A DNA stretch of 64,000 nt from Calothrix sp. NIES-2100 (lineage in GTDB: Bacteria > Cyanobacteriota > Cyanobacteriia > Cyanobacteriales > Nostocaceae). Of this stretch, positions 35,203-42,778 are shown one piece after another. Within the stretch, counting starts at the first letter, position 1, and every line of letters starts with the position of its first letter. A program made the translations under genes and the position numbers. The notes below the pieces were generated by a model. That model saw only the letters and a program-made list of their open reading frames with translations. It was not told the DNA's origin and did not search any database. The stretch is taken from contig NZ_AP018178.1 in assembly GCF_002368195.1 (NCBI RefSeq), positions 7,638,645-7,702,644 of the forward strand, written 5' to 3'.

Positions 35203-35964
35203 CTTGATCACTCCTCATCTGATTGACGGAGAAAATGGGAATACTTGACTGAATAAGGATGAACGATACAAGATGAAAGATGAAAGTTCCTCTAGGCGAT
35301 AAAACAACACAAAACCAGGGTTTATTTGGTCAGGTGTTTTACCCCTGATGAATTGACCAACAATGTTATTGATTTATAGAGTGTACTTCATCCTTTATCC
35401 TTGATACTGAGCGCCTTCATTTGAAATTGCAGACTTTGACTGCATCTGTCAACTACAGCCGTCGCCAGGAATTCAAAATTCAAAAAGCTGATTACGTAGC
35501 TTTTTTATCTATTTTGAATATTAGCTGCATTTCTGCGATCGCTGCACTAGTACATTACAACTATATCTACTGCAAAATTCAGGTGTTAGCTACGTGTTTC
35601 CGGACATTTTTAGCAATTTAATTGTAGTTTCTGTAACTTTTAGCCGCCACTTATTTAATTTTTGGGCAGGATTTATACTTAGAGGACTTACGCAAAGGGC
35701 ACACACATTCAAGGTTAGGGTTGTCAATAGTCAAGAGTCCATTGTTTAGGTTTCCGATGAGGGGGACAAAGGAAACAAGGGGGACAAAGGAGACAGGGGG
35801 GACAAGGAGGACAAGGGAGACAAGGAGGACAAAGGAAAACAAATGACAATTGACCAATGACCAATGACCAATGACCAAAAACAAAGACGCGAAGATGCGG
35901 AGAATGAAAATTTCCCCGCGTCTGCGCGTCGAATATGATTGATCATTTGTTTGTGGAGAGACTG
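35203..35964. repeat. Repeat-filled gap between antitoxin and toxin genes
   Basis: Contains an AATTCAAAATTCAAAA...TTTTGAAT element (35468-35563) like that at 1531, GGGGGACAAAGGA units (35755-35835), TGACCAA heptads, and a GACGCGAAGATGCGGAGAA...CCGCGTCTGCGCGTC unit (35884-35931) related to that inside the CruA/CruP-like gene. A 66-codon frame here is repeat-derived. Confidence 0.7.
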
Positions 35965-36582
35965 CTAAAAGACACCCACAGTCCTGGCTTCAGCAATTAC
36001 GTCATCTATCTGACCAAATTTCAAGGCTTCTATGGGGGTTAAGTCATTTAAAGCTTTGTTGGGTCGAGTTAGCCAACTAATTTTTGATAAAGCAGGAACT
36101 TTTAAAGCTTTTAAAACATCTGGAAGTCCAGCGATCGTGCCATCTGGCCCCTCAGGATCGAATTGCCAGGTGGGAAATTTCCAGACTCCGTTATCTTGAA
36201 CAGCAATTAAGCTATTCTTTTTTAAGCGATCGTGTGGTGTCTGACGAGTTGTATTTAATAAATCGGCCACTTGTGGTGCCGTTAATGAAGATTTAAGTAA
36301 TTCTTGTCTCCACTTAAAATTTCTTGTGAGGGTAGCCAGTTCTAACCTACTACGCTCTTCATCACTAATTTGATCAGCACCAAGCTTGGCAGCAAAGTCA
36401 ATTTCAGCTTGGGAATACTTTGGCTTAATATTAGTTGGTGTTAATCGCTCAGCTAAACATTTAATTTCCTCCGGTTGTAGGGAATTAAGATAATCCTGAA
36501 ATTCTATAGCGATTCGCTCTAGTGCTTGTTGCATAACATATTTCCCGGAAGGAGCATCAATCGAGACGTTAATTCCGCTCAT
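35965..36582 (-). CDS. MbcA/ParS/Xre-type antitoxin (DUF2384)
   Basis: 205 residues from ATG 36582, chosen because TAGGAGGGA ends four bases before it; an ATG at 36603 lacks this. A helical N-terminal half leads to a helix-turn-helix-like segment (LTAPQVADLLNTTRQTPHDRLKKN, about 105-130). The C-terminal DUF2384 toxin-binding domain ends WLTRPNKALNDLTPIEALKFGQIDDVIAEA, matching the family pattern of PN-x-AL, TP-x-EAL and a final acidic helix. The DNA binding and the RES partner downstream indicate an antitoxin/repressor. It is divergent from the NACHT gene. Confidence 0.8.
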   Translation of the reverse strand: MSGINVSIDAPSGKYVMQQALERIAIEFQDYLNSLQPEEIKCLAERLTPTNIKPKYSQAEIDFAAKLGADQISDEERSRLELATLTRNFKWRQELLKSSLTAPQVADLLNTTRQTPHDRLKKNSLIAVQDNGVWKFPTWQFDPEGPDGTIAGLPDVLKALKVPALSKISWLTRPNKALNDLTPIEALKFGQIDDVIAEARTVGVF

Positions 36583-36752
36583 AATCCCTCCTAAACCGAC
36601 CACATAACATAATATTCACTTCTTCATGTAAGAGATGTCAAATATCTAGATCTCTAGATTCGCATTCTTATGCATGTTTTACAATCATTCTTGGGCATGA
36701 CTTATGTATGACTTTTGAATGAGATGGGTATGATTTTTTGCTAAATTAGTGA

Positions 36753-36758
36753 TATAAT
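36753..36758 (+). promoter_or_regulatory. Possible -10 box (TATAAT) before the NACHT gene
   Basis: Exact TATAAT 27 bases before the start codon at 36785. No clear TTGACA is seen at the proper distance, so this is a weak prediction. The 200-base divergent gap would also hold the antitoxin promoter. Confidence 0.35.
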
Positions 36759-36784
36759 TAACAAAATGGTTTGATATAGACGTA

Positions 36785-38281
36785 ATGACTAGGCGATCGC
36801 TTCAAGCATCGGCTAAGGGAATTAGTAAGGCCGAAGCGGCGCTGATCCGTAATTCCTTGACACAGCAGGGGTTAGCTGGAGAACTAGGAATTAGTCGTCA
36901 GCCAGTGACTAAGTTTTTTCAAGGTAAAGCAGTCGATCGCTATATTTTCGTCACTATTTGCGAAAAGCTTAACTTGAATTGGGAAGAGATTGTCAAGCCT
37001 TCATCCTTCCCTGAGGAAGAACAATCAGCCAGCATTAGCCAAATTCAGAGTTTGGTGCATAATGTCCGCGAAAAAGTCCACGACAGCATTCAAAGACGTT
37101 GTGGTGTCATGCGGGTGCTAGATATGGAACAGCCAATCAGGCTAGATACTATCTACACTCATGTCAATATTTGGGAACGCATCACTGGACGCAGACGGCT
37201 GGATATTGCGGAGATAGTACGGGATTTTGACCCGACGAAGTTTAACTGTTTTAACTTAGGAAGCCTAGAACAACCGCGCCTACCAGCCTTAGAAGCCGTG
37301 GAACGCTACGACAAATTGATGATTTTCGGGAAACCAGGAACGGGTAAGACGATATTTTTAAAATGGCTGGCGTTTCTGTGTAACCTAGGTGAGTATAGAG
37401 GCGATCGCGTCCCTATATTCATTGCTCTCAAAGACTTTGCCCAGGCAAAAGAGCAACCCACCTTACTAGAGTACATTACAGAACAGTTTGAAGATTGTGG
37501 AGTAGCTGTACCCAATGCAGGGCTAACCCTTCTCACGCAAGGGAAAACAATAGTTTTATTAGATGGTTTAGATCAAGTCAGGGATGCGGATTATAACCGA
37601 GTTTTGCAGGATATTTGCAGCTTTACAACCCGATTTTACGCCAATTCCTTTGTGATTACCTGCCGAGTTGCGGCACAGAATTATATTTTTGAGCAGTTCA
37701 CTGAAGTAGAAATTGCTGATTTTGATGAGCAACAGATAACTGAATTTGTGATTAAATGGTTTCAGGATAAAGAAGCGATAAAAGCAGAATATTTTTTACA
37801 CAAGCTACGAGAGAATCAATCACTAAAAGCACTAGCAACTAATCCTTTATTGCTGACATTTTTATGTTTAATTTTTGCAGCGAGAGCAGATTTCATATTT
37901 AATACATCGGCAATTTATCAAGAAGCATTGGATATCTTGCTTAAACAATGGGATAATCAGCGTCATATTCAACGAGATGGAATTTATCAGCACATTTCTG
38001 TAAAACAAACAGGAGAATTATTGAGCCAAATTGCTCGTAATTCTTGGTCTAAAGGCGAGTATTTCTTTAAAAAAGAAGCTGTTGAGCAGCAGATACAAGA
38101 ATACATTTATAGCTTATATGATGACAATAAAAATTTAGATGTATTGGAAATTGATAGCGAAGCGATTATTAAATTTATTCAAGCTCAAAATGGTTTATTG
38201 GTTGAGAGAACCAGGGGTATTTACTCTTTCTCTCATATTAGTTTTCAGAAATACTTGGCTACTAATACAAATTCTCTATAA
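36785..38281 (+). CDS. NACHT-family NTPase with N-terminal helix-turn-helix, short form
   Basis: 498 residues. Residues ~25-70 form an Xre-like HTH (QQGLAGELGISRQPVTKFFQ). A linker domain (~75-165) follows, then the NACHT module with P-loop FGKPGTGKT (about 181-189), Walker B IVLLDGLDQV (about 256-265), sensor-like FVITCRVAAQ and the winged-helix region NPLLLTFLCLIF. It ends shortly after FSHISFQKYLATNTN, the point where family members usually read FSHLTFQEYF and continue for 150 or more residues of sensor repeats. The C-terminal sensor is therefore missing or lies elsewhere. Such STAND NTPases include bacterial anti-phage proteins; a defence role here is inference, helped by the RES system next door. 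Confidence 0.82.
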   Translation: MTRRSLQASAKGISKAEAALIRNSLTQQGLAGELGISRQPVTKFFQGKAVDRYIFVTICEKLNLNWEEIVKPSSFPEEEQSASISQIQSLVHNVREKVHDSIQRRCGVMRVLDMEQPIRLDTIYTHVNIWERITGRRRLDIAEIVRDFDPTKFNCFNLGSLEQPRLPALEAVERYDKLMIFGKPGTGKTIFLKWLAFLCNLGEYRGDRVPIFIALKDFAQAKEQPTLLEYITEQFEDCGVAVPNAGLTLLTQGKTIVLLDGLDQVRDADYNRVLQDICSFTTRFYANSFVITCRVAAQNYIFEQFTEVEIADFDEQQITEFVIKWFQDKEAIKAEYFLHKLRENQSLKALATNPLLLTFLCLIFAARADFIFNTSAIYQEALDILLKQWDNQRHIQRDGIYQHISVKQTGELLSQIARNSWSKGEYFFKKEAVEQQIQEYIYSLYDDNKNLDVLEIDSEAIIKFIQAQNGLLVERTRGIYSFSHISFQKYLATNTNSL

Positions 38282-38362
38282 ACCCTTTCTTCCTTGGCGT
38301 ACTTGGCGTACTTGGCGGTTATTTATTTAATCTAGGACTGATTCACTAACATAAAATCCGAA

Positions 38363-38471
38363 ATATATATAGGATTCCTATTTTATTTTTGAATATACGC
38401 TTAGGGTGGGTAATGCCCACCCTACATATACGGAGAGTTTTTCAGAAATCACATCGGATTGCTATATATAG
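38363..38471. mobile_element. MITE-like element, TIR TATATAGGATTCCTATTT
   Basis: About 109 bp. The left end ATATATATAGGATTCCTATT and TTATTTTTGAA match, inverted, the right end (TTCAGAAATCACATCGGATT then GCTATATATAG). The middle holds AGGGTGGG/CCCACCCT (38403-38423). A relative with the same ends is at 56166-56340. No coding capacity. Confidence 0.6.
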
Positions 38472-38496
38472 TTAAAAATGATTAGATATCTGTTGA

Positions 38497-38802
38497 TTAT
38501 TCATTAGCAGGATAGTATCTGTAATCAGATGGTTTGTCACTTTTACAAATAAAGTTTATACCTAATTGATTCATTTTATTAATCATTTCATAATTGATAC
38601 AATTATAAGAAATATCAAGAGTATCGAGTTGACAAATTACTGGAGAATTAAATAAAGCTTCTACACCTATATCATTTATGTCTCCTACTGAAAGGTCGAG
38701 TTCAACTAAATTCTCTATCATTGGAGAATTCGCGATCGCGAAAGCCAAATTATTATACCCATTATCGTCGAATTCTCTAGGTTGGTTTTGATTATTGGTC
38801 AT
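38497..38802 (-). CDS. Leucine-rich-repeat protein fragment
   Basis: 101 residues with two LRR-like units (LVELDLSVGDINDIGVEALF and LDTLDISYNCINYEMINKM) of the ribonuclease-inhibitor type. There are too few repeats for a full LRR fold, so it may be a remnant or a small capping protein. No ribosome-binding site is obvious at ATG 38802. It lies 215 bases past the truncated NACHT gene on the other strand; LRRs are common sensors of NACHT proteins, so it may derive from a lost C-terminus after inversion, though this is speculative. Confidence 0.55.
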   Translation of the reverse strand: MTNNQNQPREFDDNGYNNLAFAIANSPMIENLVELDLSVGDINDIGVEALFNSPVICQLDTLDISYNCINYEMINKMNQLGINFICKSDKPSDYRYYPANE

Positions 38803-39031
38803 AATTTATTTTTCGTAAAATTGATGAATCCAGGTGCGATCGCGAAATTTTTGATTATTCATAAATAGAACAATCAGTACTGTTTACGGTTAATAAAGCA
38901 GAAAGTAGTTAATTTTTTAGCAGCAAGGTACAATAAACGAAAAACTATGATTAGCAAGCTGATACACATTGAACTGGTATATTTTTAGTCGAATGCTAGC
39001 AATTCAATGTTTAAAAGCTTACTATGTCACC

Positions 39032-39910
39032 CTATTCCCAACGCCCCTCTTCCCAAGCTTTAATGGCATAAAACACGGATGAATAATCATCATTCGCAAA
39101 TGACATTTTCATCGCTGAGTGCAAAATTTGCCGGACACCTTTAATACTACTAACATCTAAATCCACTGCTTTGGCTTCATTGATAAATAAGTCTGTATCT
39201 TTCAACAAATGTTTGGTGGGAAAATTCGGATTAGCAAAATTGCCATCTAACATTCGTGATAGCTTTTTGTCAAAGGTAGGGGCGTAAAGGGCACTTTCCC
39301 GCAGAATTTCCATAAACTTTTCTACGTCAATATTTTGACGTTGGACAAAAGCTAGACTCAGCGCAAAACTAGTTGTTAGGGAAGAAATTAGTTGATTTAA
39401 TGCTAGTTTAACTGATGCTCCAGCACCGACAGGCCCGACTAATCGAGGTTCAGGACCAAAATTTTGGAGTAAATTTAAGTAGCGTTGAAATTGATCTTCG
39501 CGAGCGCCTACCATGAGAATGAGGTTACCAGCTTGTGCTTCGGGAATACTCCCCAAAACTGGTGCTTCGAGATACTCACCACCGGCAGACACAACTGAGT
39601 CTCTAATTTCTAGGCTTTCTGTGGGAGTAATCGTCCCCATTTGAATGACAGTGCGTCCTGAGAGAGTGCGCCAAGAAGTATCTGAAAGCAGCACACTATA
39701 AATAGCCGCTGCATTTGTCAGCATGAGGATGATGCAATCAGCAGCGCGAATTGCATAGCGGGGATGTGTTGCGATTTCGGCACCAGCTGCTTGTAGTGGT
39801 GCTAATTTTTCTGGGGTGCGGTTATAGGCAATTAACTCTATATTTGCTGCCAATAGCCTTTGCGCCATCGGTAGTCCCATCAGTCCAGTTCCCAGAAATG
39901 CCACCTTCAT
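39032..39910 (-). CDS. 3-hydroxyisobutyrate dehydrogenase-like NAD(P)-dependent oxidoreductase
   Basis: 292 residues. The Rossmann motif MKVAFLGTGLMGLPMAQRL opens the protein; the NR in AYNRTPEKL favours NADP. Family motifs TITPTESLEI and EAPVLGSIPEAQAGNL (substrate-binding) and VGAGASVKLALNQL with the catalytic Lys168 follow, then a C-terminal helical dimer domain (FPTKHLLKDTDLFI). Glyoxylate/succinic-semialdehyde reductases and plant-like GLYR proteins belong here; the substrate is uncertain. Full length. Confidence 0.88.
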   Translation of the reverse strand: MKVAFLGTGLMGLPMAQRLLAANIELIAYNRTPEKLAPLQAAGAEIATHPRYAIRAADCIILMLTNAAAIYSVLLSDTSWRTLSGRTVIQMGTITPTESLEIRDSVVSAGGEYLEAPVLGSIPEAQAGNLILMVGAREDQFQRYLNLLQNFGPEPRLVGPVGAGASVKLALNQLISSLTTSFALSLAFVQRQNIDVEKFMEILRESALYAPTFDKKLSRMLDGNFANPNFPTKHLLKDTDLFINEAKAVDLDVSSIKGVRQILHSAMKMSFANDDYSSVFYAIKAWEEGRWE

Positions 39911-39990
39911 TGTTTACGTTCCTTTCGTACAGCTTAGGCGAAGCCTGTCTTAGACATCGCGTTTCTATTATCAATTAACAGTGAACAGTG

Positions 39991-40034
39991 AACAGTTACC
40001 AGTTAACAGTGATGGCTGATAACTGGTAACTGTT
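39991..40034. repeat. 14-bp perfect inverted repeat in heptad context
   Basis: AACAGTTACCAGTT (39991-40004) and AACTGGTAACTGTT (40021-40034), 16-base spacer, preceded by AACAGTG heptads. It may act as a terminator between the small membrane protein and the dehydrogenase, but there is no T-run. Confidence 0.55.
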
Positions 40035-40056
40035 TGCTGAATTTTGAATCTGGTAA

Positions 40057-40152
40057 TTAACCCCCGGCGGCAAAAGTCGCCAGAATTACAACTGACAGTA
40101 AAATACCGGGAGTAAGTAGGGTAACTAGCATTAACAAGTCATGGGTACTCAT
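40057..40152 (-). CDS. 31-residue single-helix membrane protein
   Basis: Reads MSTHDLLMLVTLLTPGILLS then VVILATFAAGG. One membrane helix with a Thr-Pro-Gly kink covers nearly the whole chain, a layout like small subunits of photosynthetic or NDH-1 complexes. I do not recognise it as PetN, PetL, PsaM, PsbX, Psb30 or NdhP. It lies alone between the dehydrogenase and the MidA gene, same strand as both. Only translation and composition support it; the ribosome-binding site is weak. Confidence 0.5.
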   Translation of the reverse strand: MSTHDLLMLVTLLTPGILLSVVILATFAAGG

Positions 40153-40253
40153 AATTTTTCATTGCCTGATGTTGTAGTTGTCACTGTTACAGTGTTACCT
40201 TAGTCAAGTGAGAGTACAGCAGCATTAATAGAGTTTTAACTTTTCGCCTACTT

Positions 40254-41489
40254 TTACTCTGGCACAGTTAAGCCTTTTAGCGGTTGGGAAAGTTCTTTTT
40301 CCTTTAAGCCTTTGCTTTGAACTAAAACGCCAAAGCCACCTAGTCCTAAAGGGTTCAGCAGTTCATGTAGTGACTCTCGCCGCCTTAATAGTTGCGAAAT
40401 GGACTGTTCTTGATGGGAAAGCGCCGCAATGCGACTTCCCAAGCCTAACACCATTAAAAATAAACCCTGTTGGGTAAAACCCACTTTATCTAAACCGCAG
40501 CGATCGCCCCATCGTTCCAAAGCAGTAAAATCAACATGGGCTGTAATATCTTGCTGGCCGATGTTGACATAAGGGTTGTCATGGTGGCGATGGTGATAAT
40601 AGCACTTTAACGTTCCTTGCGATCGCCTGGGGTTATAGTAACGATTGGCGGGGTAGCCGTAATCAATAGTTAACACATACCCCCGCTGCAAGCGGTCTGC
40701 CACTATACTCAACCAGTCTAGAGCTGCTAAATTAATTTCACTACGGTAGCCATCTGCATAACCATTTTGGGCAAAATCAATCCCCACTAAATCGAAATAT
40801 TCTGCCAACCGTGAGGTAGACAGTTCCCCTGTAACTTCCACAAATGATGGCGCTGGTGTGCGGGGAGATGAGGGAGTAAAGAAAGCAACATCCTCCTTGT
40901 CCCCCTTGTCCCCCTTGTCCCCTTCTCCCCAAGTTGTCACATAAACTTCCCGCAACTCCCCCGCCTCGAGGATAAACTGATGCACTGGCAAAGCATCCAC
41001 CAATTCATTAGAAAAAAAGCAACCTGTAATGGAATTGGCTGGTATGTCTTCTAAATTGCACCATTGCACCGGGAAATCTTGTAAGCGTTGCTGTTGTTCT
41101 TGCTTGAGAGAGGGGGATTTTTCCACAATTAAATATTTCAGCACAGCCAAAAAATCTGGGTACTGCTGCTGATAGTAGTGAAGGATATGGGATGCTAGCA
41201 GTCCTTGACCTGCTCCCATTTCTACCAGATAAAAGCTCTCAGGTTGCCCTAAAATCTCCCACATCTGGAGAAATTGTTCCGCTAGCAATTCGCCAAAGTC
41301 ATTACCCAGGTGAACAGAAGTAAAAAAATCACCACCCTCAAACCCAAGTTTGACTGCATTGCTGGAATAGTAACCATGTTCAGGGTGATATAACACCATG
41401 TCCATATATTCAGCAAAACTAATTCGCCCTTGGGGACTGGTGCTAATGCGATCGGCTATAGCTGCACACAACGCTGGATTATAATCCAT
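40254..41489 (-). CDS. Class I SAM-dependent methyltransferase, MidA/NDUFAF7 family
   Basis: 411 residues. Family hallmarks are YMDMVLYHPEHGYYSS near the N-terminus, GGDFFTSVHLGNDFGELLAE, SAM-binding VEMGAGQGLLASHIL and the late ANRYYNPRRSQGTLKCYYHH. NDUFAF7 methylates an arginine of a complex I subunit in mitochondria, so a role with NDH-1 is plausible but untested here. About 28 residues (GEGDKGDKGDKEDVAFFTPS onward) are encoded by an in-frame repeat. Start 41489; the VOC gene ends three bases upstream, so it is the last gene of a three-gene operon. Confidence 0.87.
   Translation of the reverse strand: MDYNPALCAAIADRISTSPQGRISFAEYMDMVLYHPEHGYYSSNAVKLGFEGGDFFTSVHLGNDFGELLAEQFLQMWEILGQPESFYLVEMGAGQGLLASHILHYYQQQYPDFLAVLKYLIVEKSPSLKQEQQQRLQDFPVQWCNLEDIPANSITGCFFSNELVDALPVHQFILEAGELREVYVTTWGEGDKGDKGDKEDVAFFTPSSPRTPAPSFVEVTGELSTSRLAEYFDLVGIDFAQNGYADGYRSEINLAALDWLSIVADRLQRGYVLTIDYGYPANRYYNPRRSQGTLKCYYHHRHHDNPYVNIGQQDITAHVDFTALERWGDRCGLDKVGFTQQGLFLMVLGLGSRIAALSHQEQSISQLLRRRESLHELLNPLGLGGFGVLVQSKGLKEKELSQPLKGLTVPE
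40889..40930. repeat. TCCCCCTTGTCCCCC repeat inside the midA-like gene
   Basis: Tandem CCCCCTTGT units, read on the other strand as GGGGGACAA, identical in type to intergenic tracts at 15544 and 35755. Confidence 0.8.
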
Positions 41490-41492
41490 GTA

Positions 41493-41882
41493 TTAATCAC
41501 TCACCAACGACACTAACACGCCATTGAGATCGCGGACACGAGCAATTGTCTGTCCCCAAGGCTGACGTTTTGGCGCATCTAGTGCTTTTGCTCCCGCCCC
41601 TAATGCTCTCATATAAGCAGTAGCAACATCAGGTGTAATCAAGGATATTTGAATTAGCGTTGGTGGTTGGGTGGGTTCGTTAGCATGGAAGCCAGCAGGA
41701 AATAATGCTTGCGCTTCATTAATAGAAGAAAAAGCTAGGGTAGTGTTTCCCGTTTCCATTTCTGCCCAGGTAACTTGGTTTTGCTCCCGGATAGTACGAC
41801 GAACCAGGCCAAACGCTTTTTCGTAAAACTCAACGGTCTTAACTACATCATCCACCCAAACGATCGTGTAACCGAACTTCAT
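41493..41882 (-). CDS. VOC (glyoxalase/bleomycin-resistance) superfamily protein
   Basis: 129 residues forming a single VOC fold of paired beta-alpha-beta modules: MKFGYTIVWVDDVVKTVEFY and AFGLVRRT at the start, ATAYMRALGAGAKALDAP then QTIARVRDLNGVLVSLVS at the end. Possible metal ligands are not clearly readable, and the substrate is unknown. It lies four bases after the GAF gene and three before the methyltransferase gene, in the same direction, so the three are almost surely co-transcribed. Confidence 0.88.
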   Translation of the reverse strand: MKFGYTIVWVDDVVKTVEFYEKAFGLVRRTIREQNQVTWAEMETGNTTLAFSSINEAQALFPAGFHANEPTQPPTLIQISLITPDVATAYMRALGAGAKALDAPKRQPWGQTIARVRDLNGVLVSLVSD

Positions 41883-41886
41883 ATAA

Positions 41887-42426
41887 TTAACTCTCTAGGA
41901 TACAAGGGGCTGTTGCCATACTTTTCGCCGCTGTTTGCATCTGTTCAATATCTGATGGCGACCAAAAGCGAGGTGCTTGACAGTGATGCGCTACTAACAA
42001 TCCCCATAATCCTCTAGGTATCAAAACAGGTACTACTAAGTTGGCGCGAACCTGCAAACTGCGGAGAAATTCTCGATGACAATCATGTATTGATTCTAAT
42101 TCGATATCGGGGATTGCCCGGACTCTTCCTGCTAAATATAAAGTCGCATATTCTTCATTAAAACAATTATCTGGCCCTTTAGAACCCAGGATTGAGTATT
42201 CACTCTTAACTATAGATTCAAAGGTTACTTGTCCTTGCCAACAGCCATAAAAGTAATATAGAGCTACGCGATCAACTTGAAGTGACTCTCTAAGTTGATT
42301 GATCGTTTGTCGAATTAATGCATCCCGCTGCATGGTGATTACCAGACGGTCAAGCACTCTTCGTAACCCCTGCTCATAATTCCTTTGGCGACTGGGGTCA
42401 AATTCTGAATATGAATGAATTTGCAC
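41887..42426 (-). CDS. Single-domain DXCF cyanobacteriochrome-like GAF protein
   Basis: 179 residues, one GAF domain and nothing else. It carries both marks of a bilin-binding cyanobacteriochrome: the canonical Cys116-His117 pair in SIHDCHREFLRSLQVRANLV and the second cysteine in a D-x-C-F motif (Asp86-Asn-Cys88-Phe89 in GPDNCFNEEY). The following VVPVLIPRGLWGLLVAHHCQ is also typical of photosensory GAFs. DXCF types usually bind phycoviolobilin and sense blue/green light. There is no kinase, PAS or GGDEF output, so signalling would be through a partner, perhaps a co-transcribed protein. Chromophore binding is inferred. Confidence 0.82.
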   Translation of the reverse strand: MQIHSYSEFDPSRQRNYEQGLRRVLDRLVITMQRDALIRQTINQLRESLQVDRVALYYFYGCWQGQVTFESIVKSEYSILGSKGPDNCFNEEYATLYLAGRVRAIPDIELESIHDCHREFLRSLQVRANLVVPVLIPRGLWGLLVAHHCQAPRFWSPSDIEQMQTAAKSMATAPCILES

Positions 42427-42778
42427 AGATCTAAAATAACGGCTGGGTAAGTACTTTGAGGTTTCTATAGTAACTTATCAGACTTTTACTAAAAAAATGT
42501 ACTGCATATAACATTGACATTCTTATTGAGAAGAATAGCATTTAAGATATTGAGTAAATCCGAAAATAAAGATTAAAATTCTCGTTTTTTGTCAATAGTC
42601 AATAGTCATTGGGCATTGGGCGGGAAGCTTTTTCATATTCTCCCCACACTCCCAATATCTCTCTTGTCTCCCTTGTCCCCCTCATCCTCCTTCTCCTCTC
42701 TGCCTTCTTTCTCAAGAGTTCGCCCTTTTGTCACCCCACCAGTTAAAATACATAAGCCTGGTATATTTCCTCAACATC
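42427..42778. other. Divergent intergenic region between GAF operon and aroC
   Basis: AT-rich first part that should hold the operon promoter, then heptads and TCTTGTCTCCCTTGTCCCCC tandem units from about 42590 to 42720. Open frames over the repeats are not genes. Confidence 0.45.

Noticed and set aside
35421..35621. 66-codon plus-strand frame in the toxin-antitoxin gap
   Set aside because: Overlaps the TTCAAAA repeat element; start is a weak TTG.
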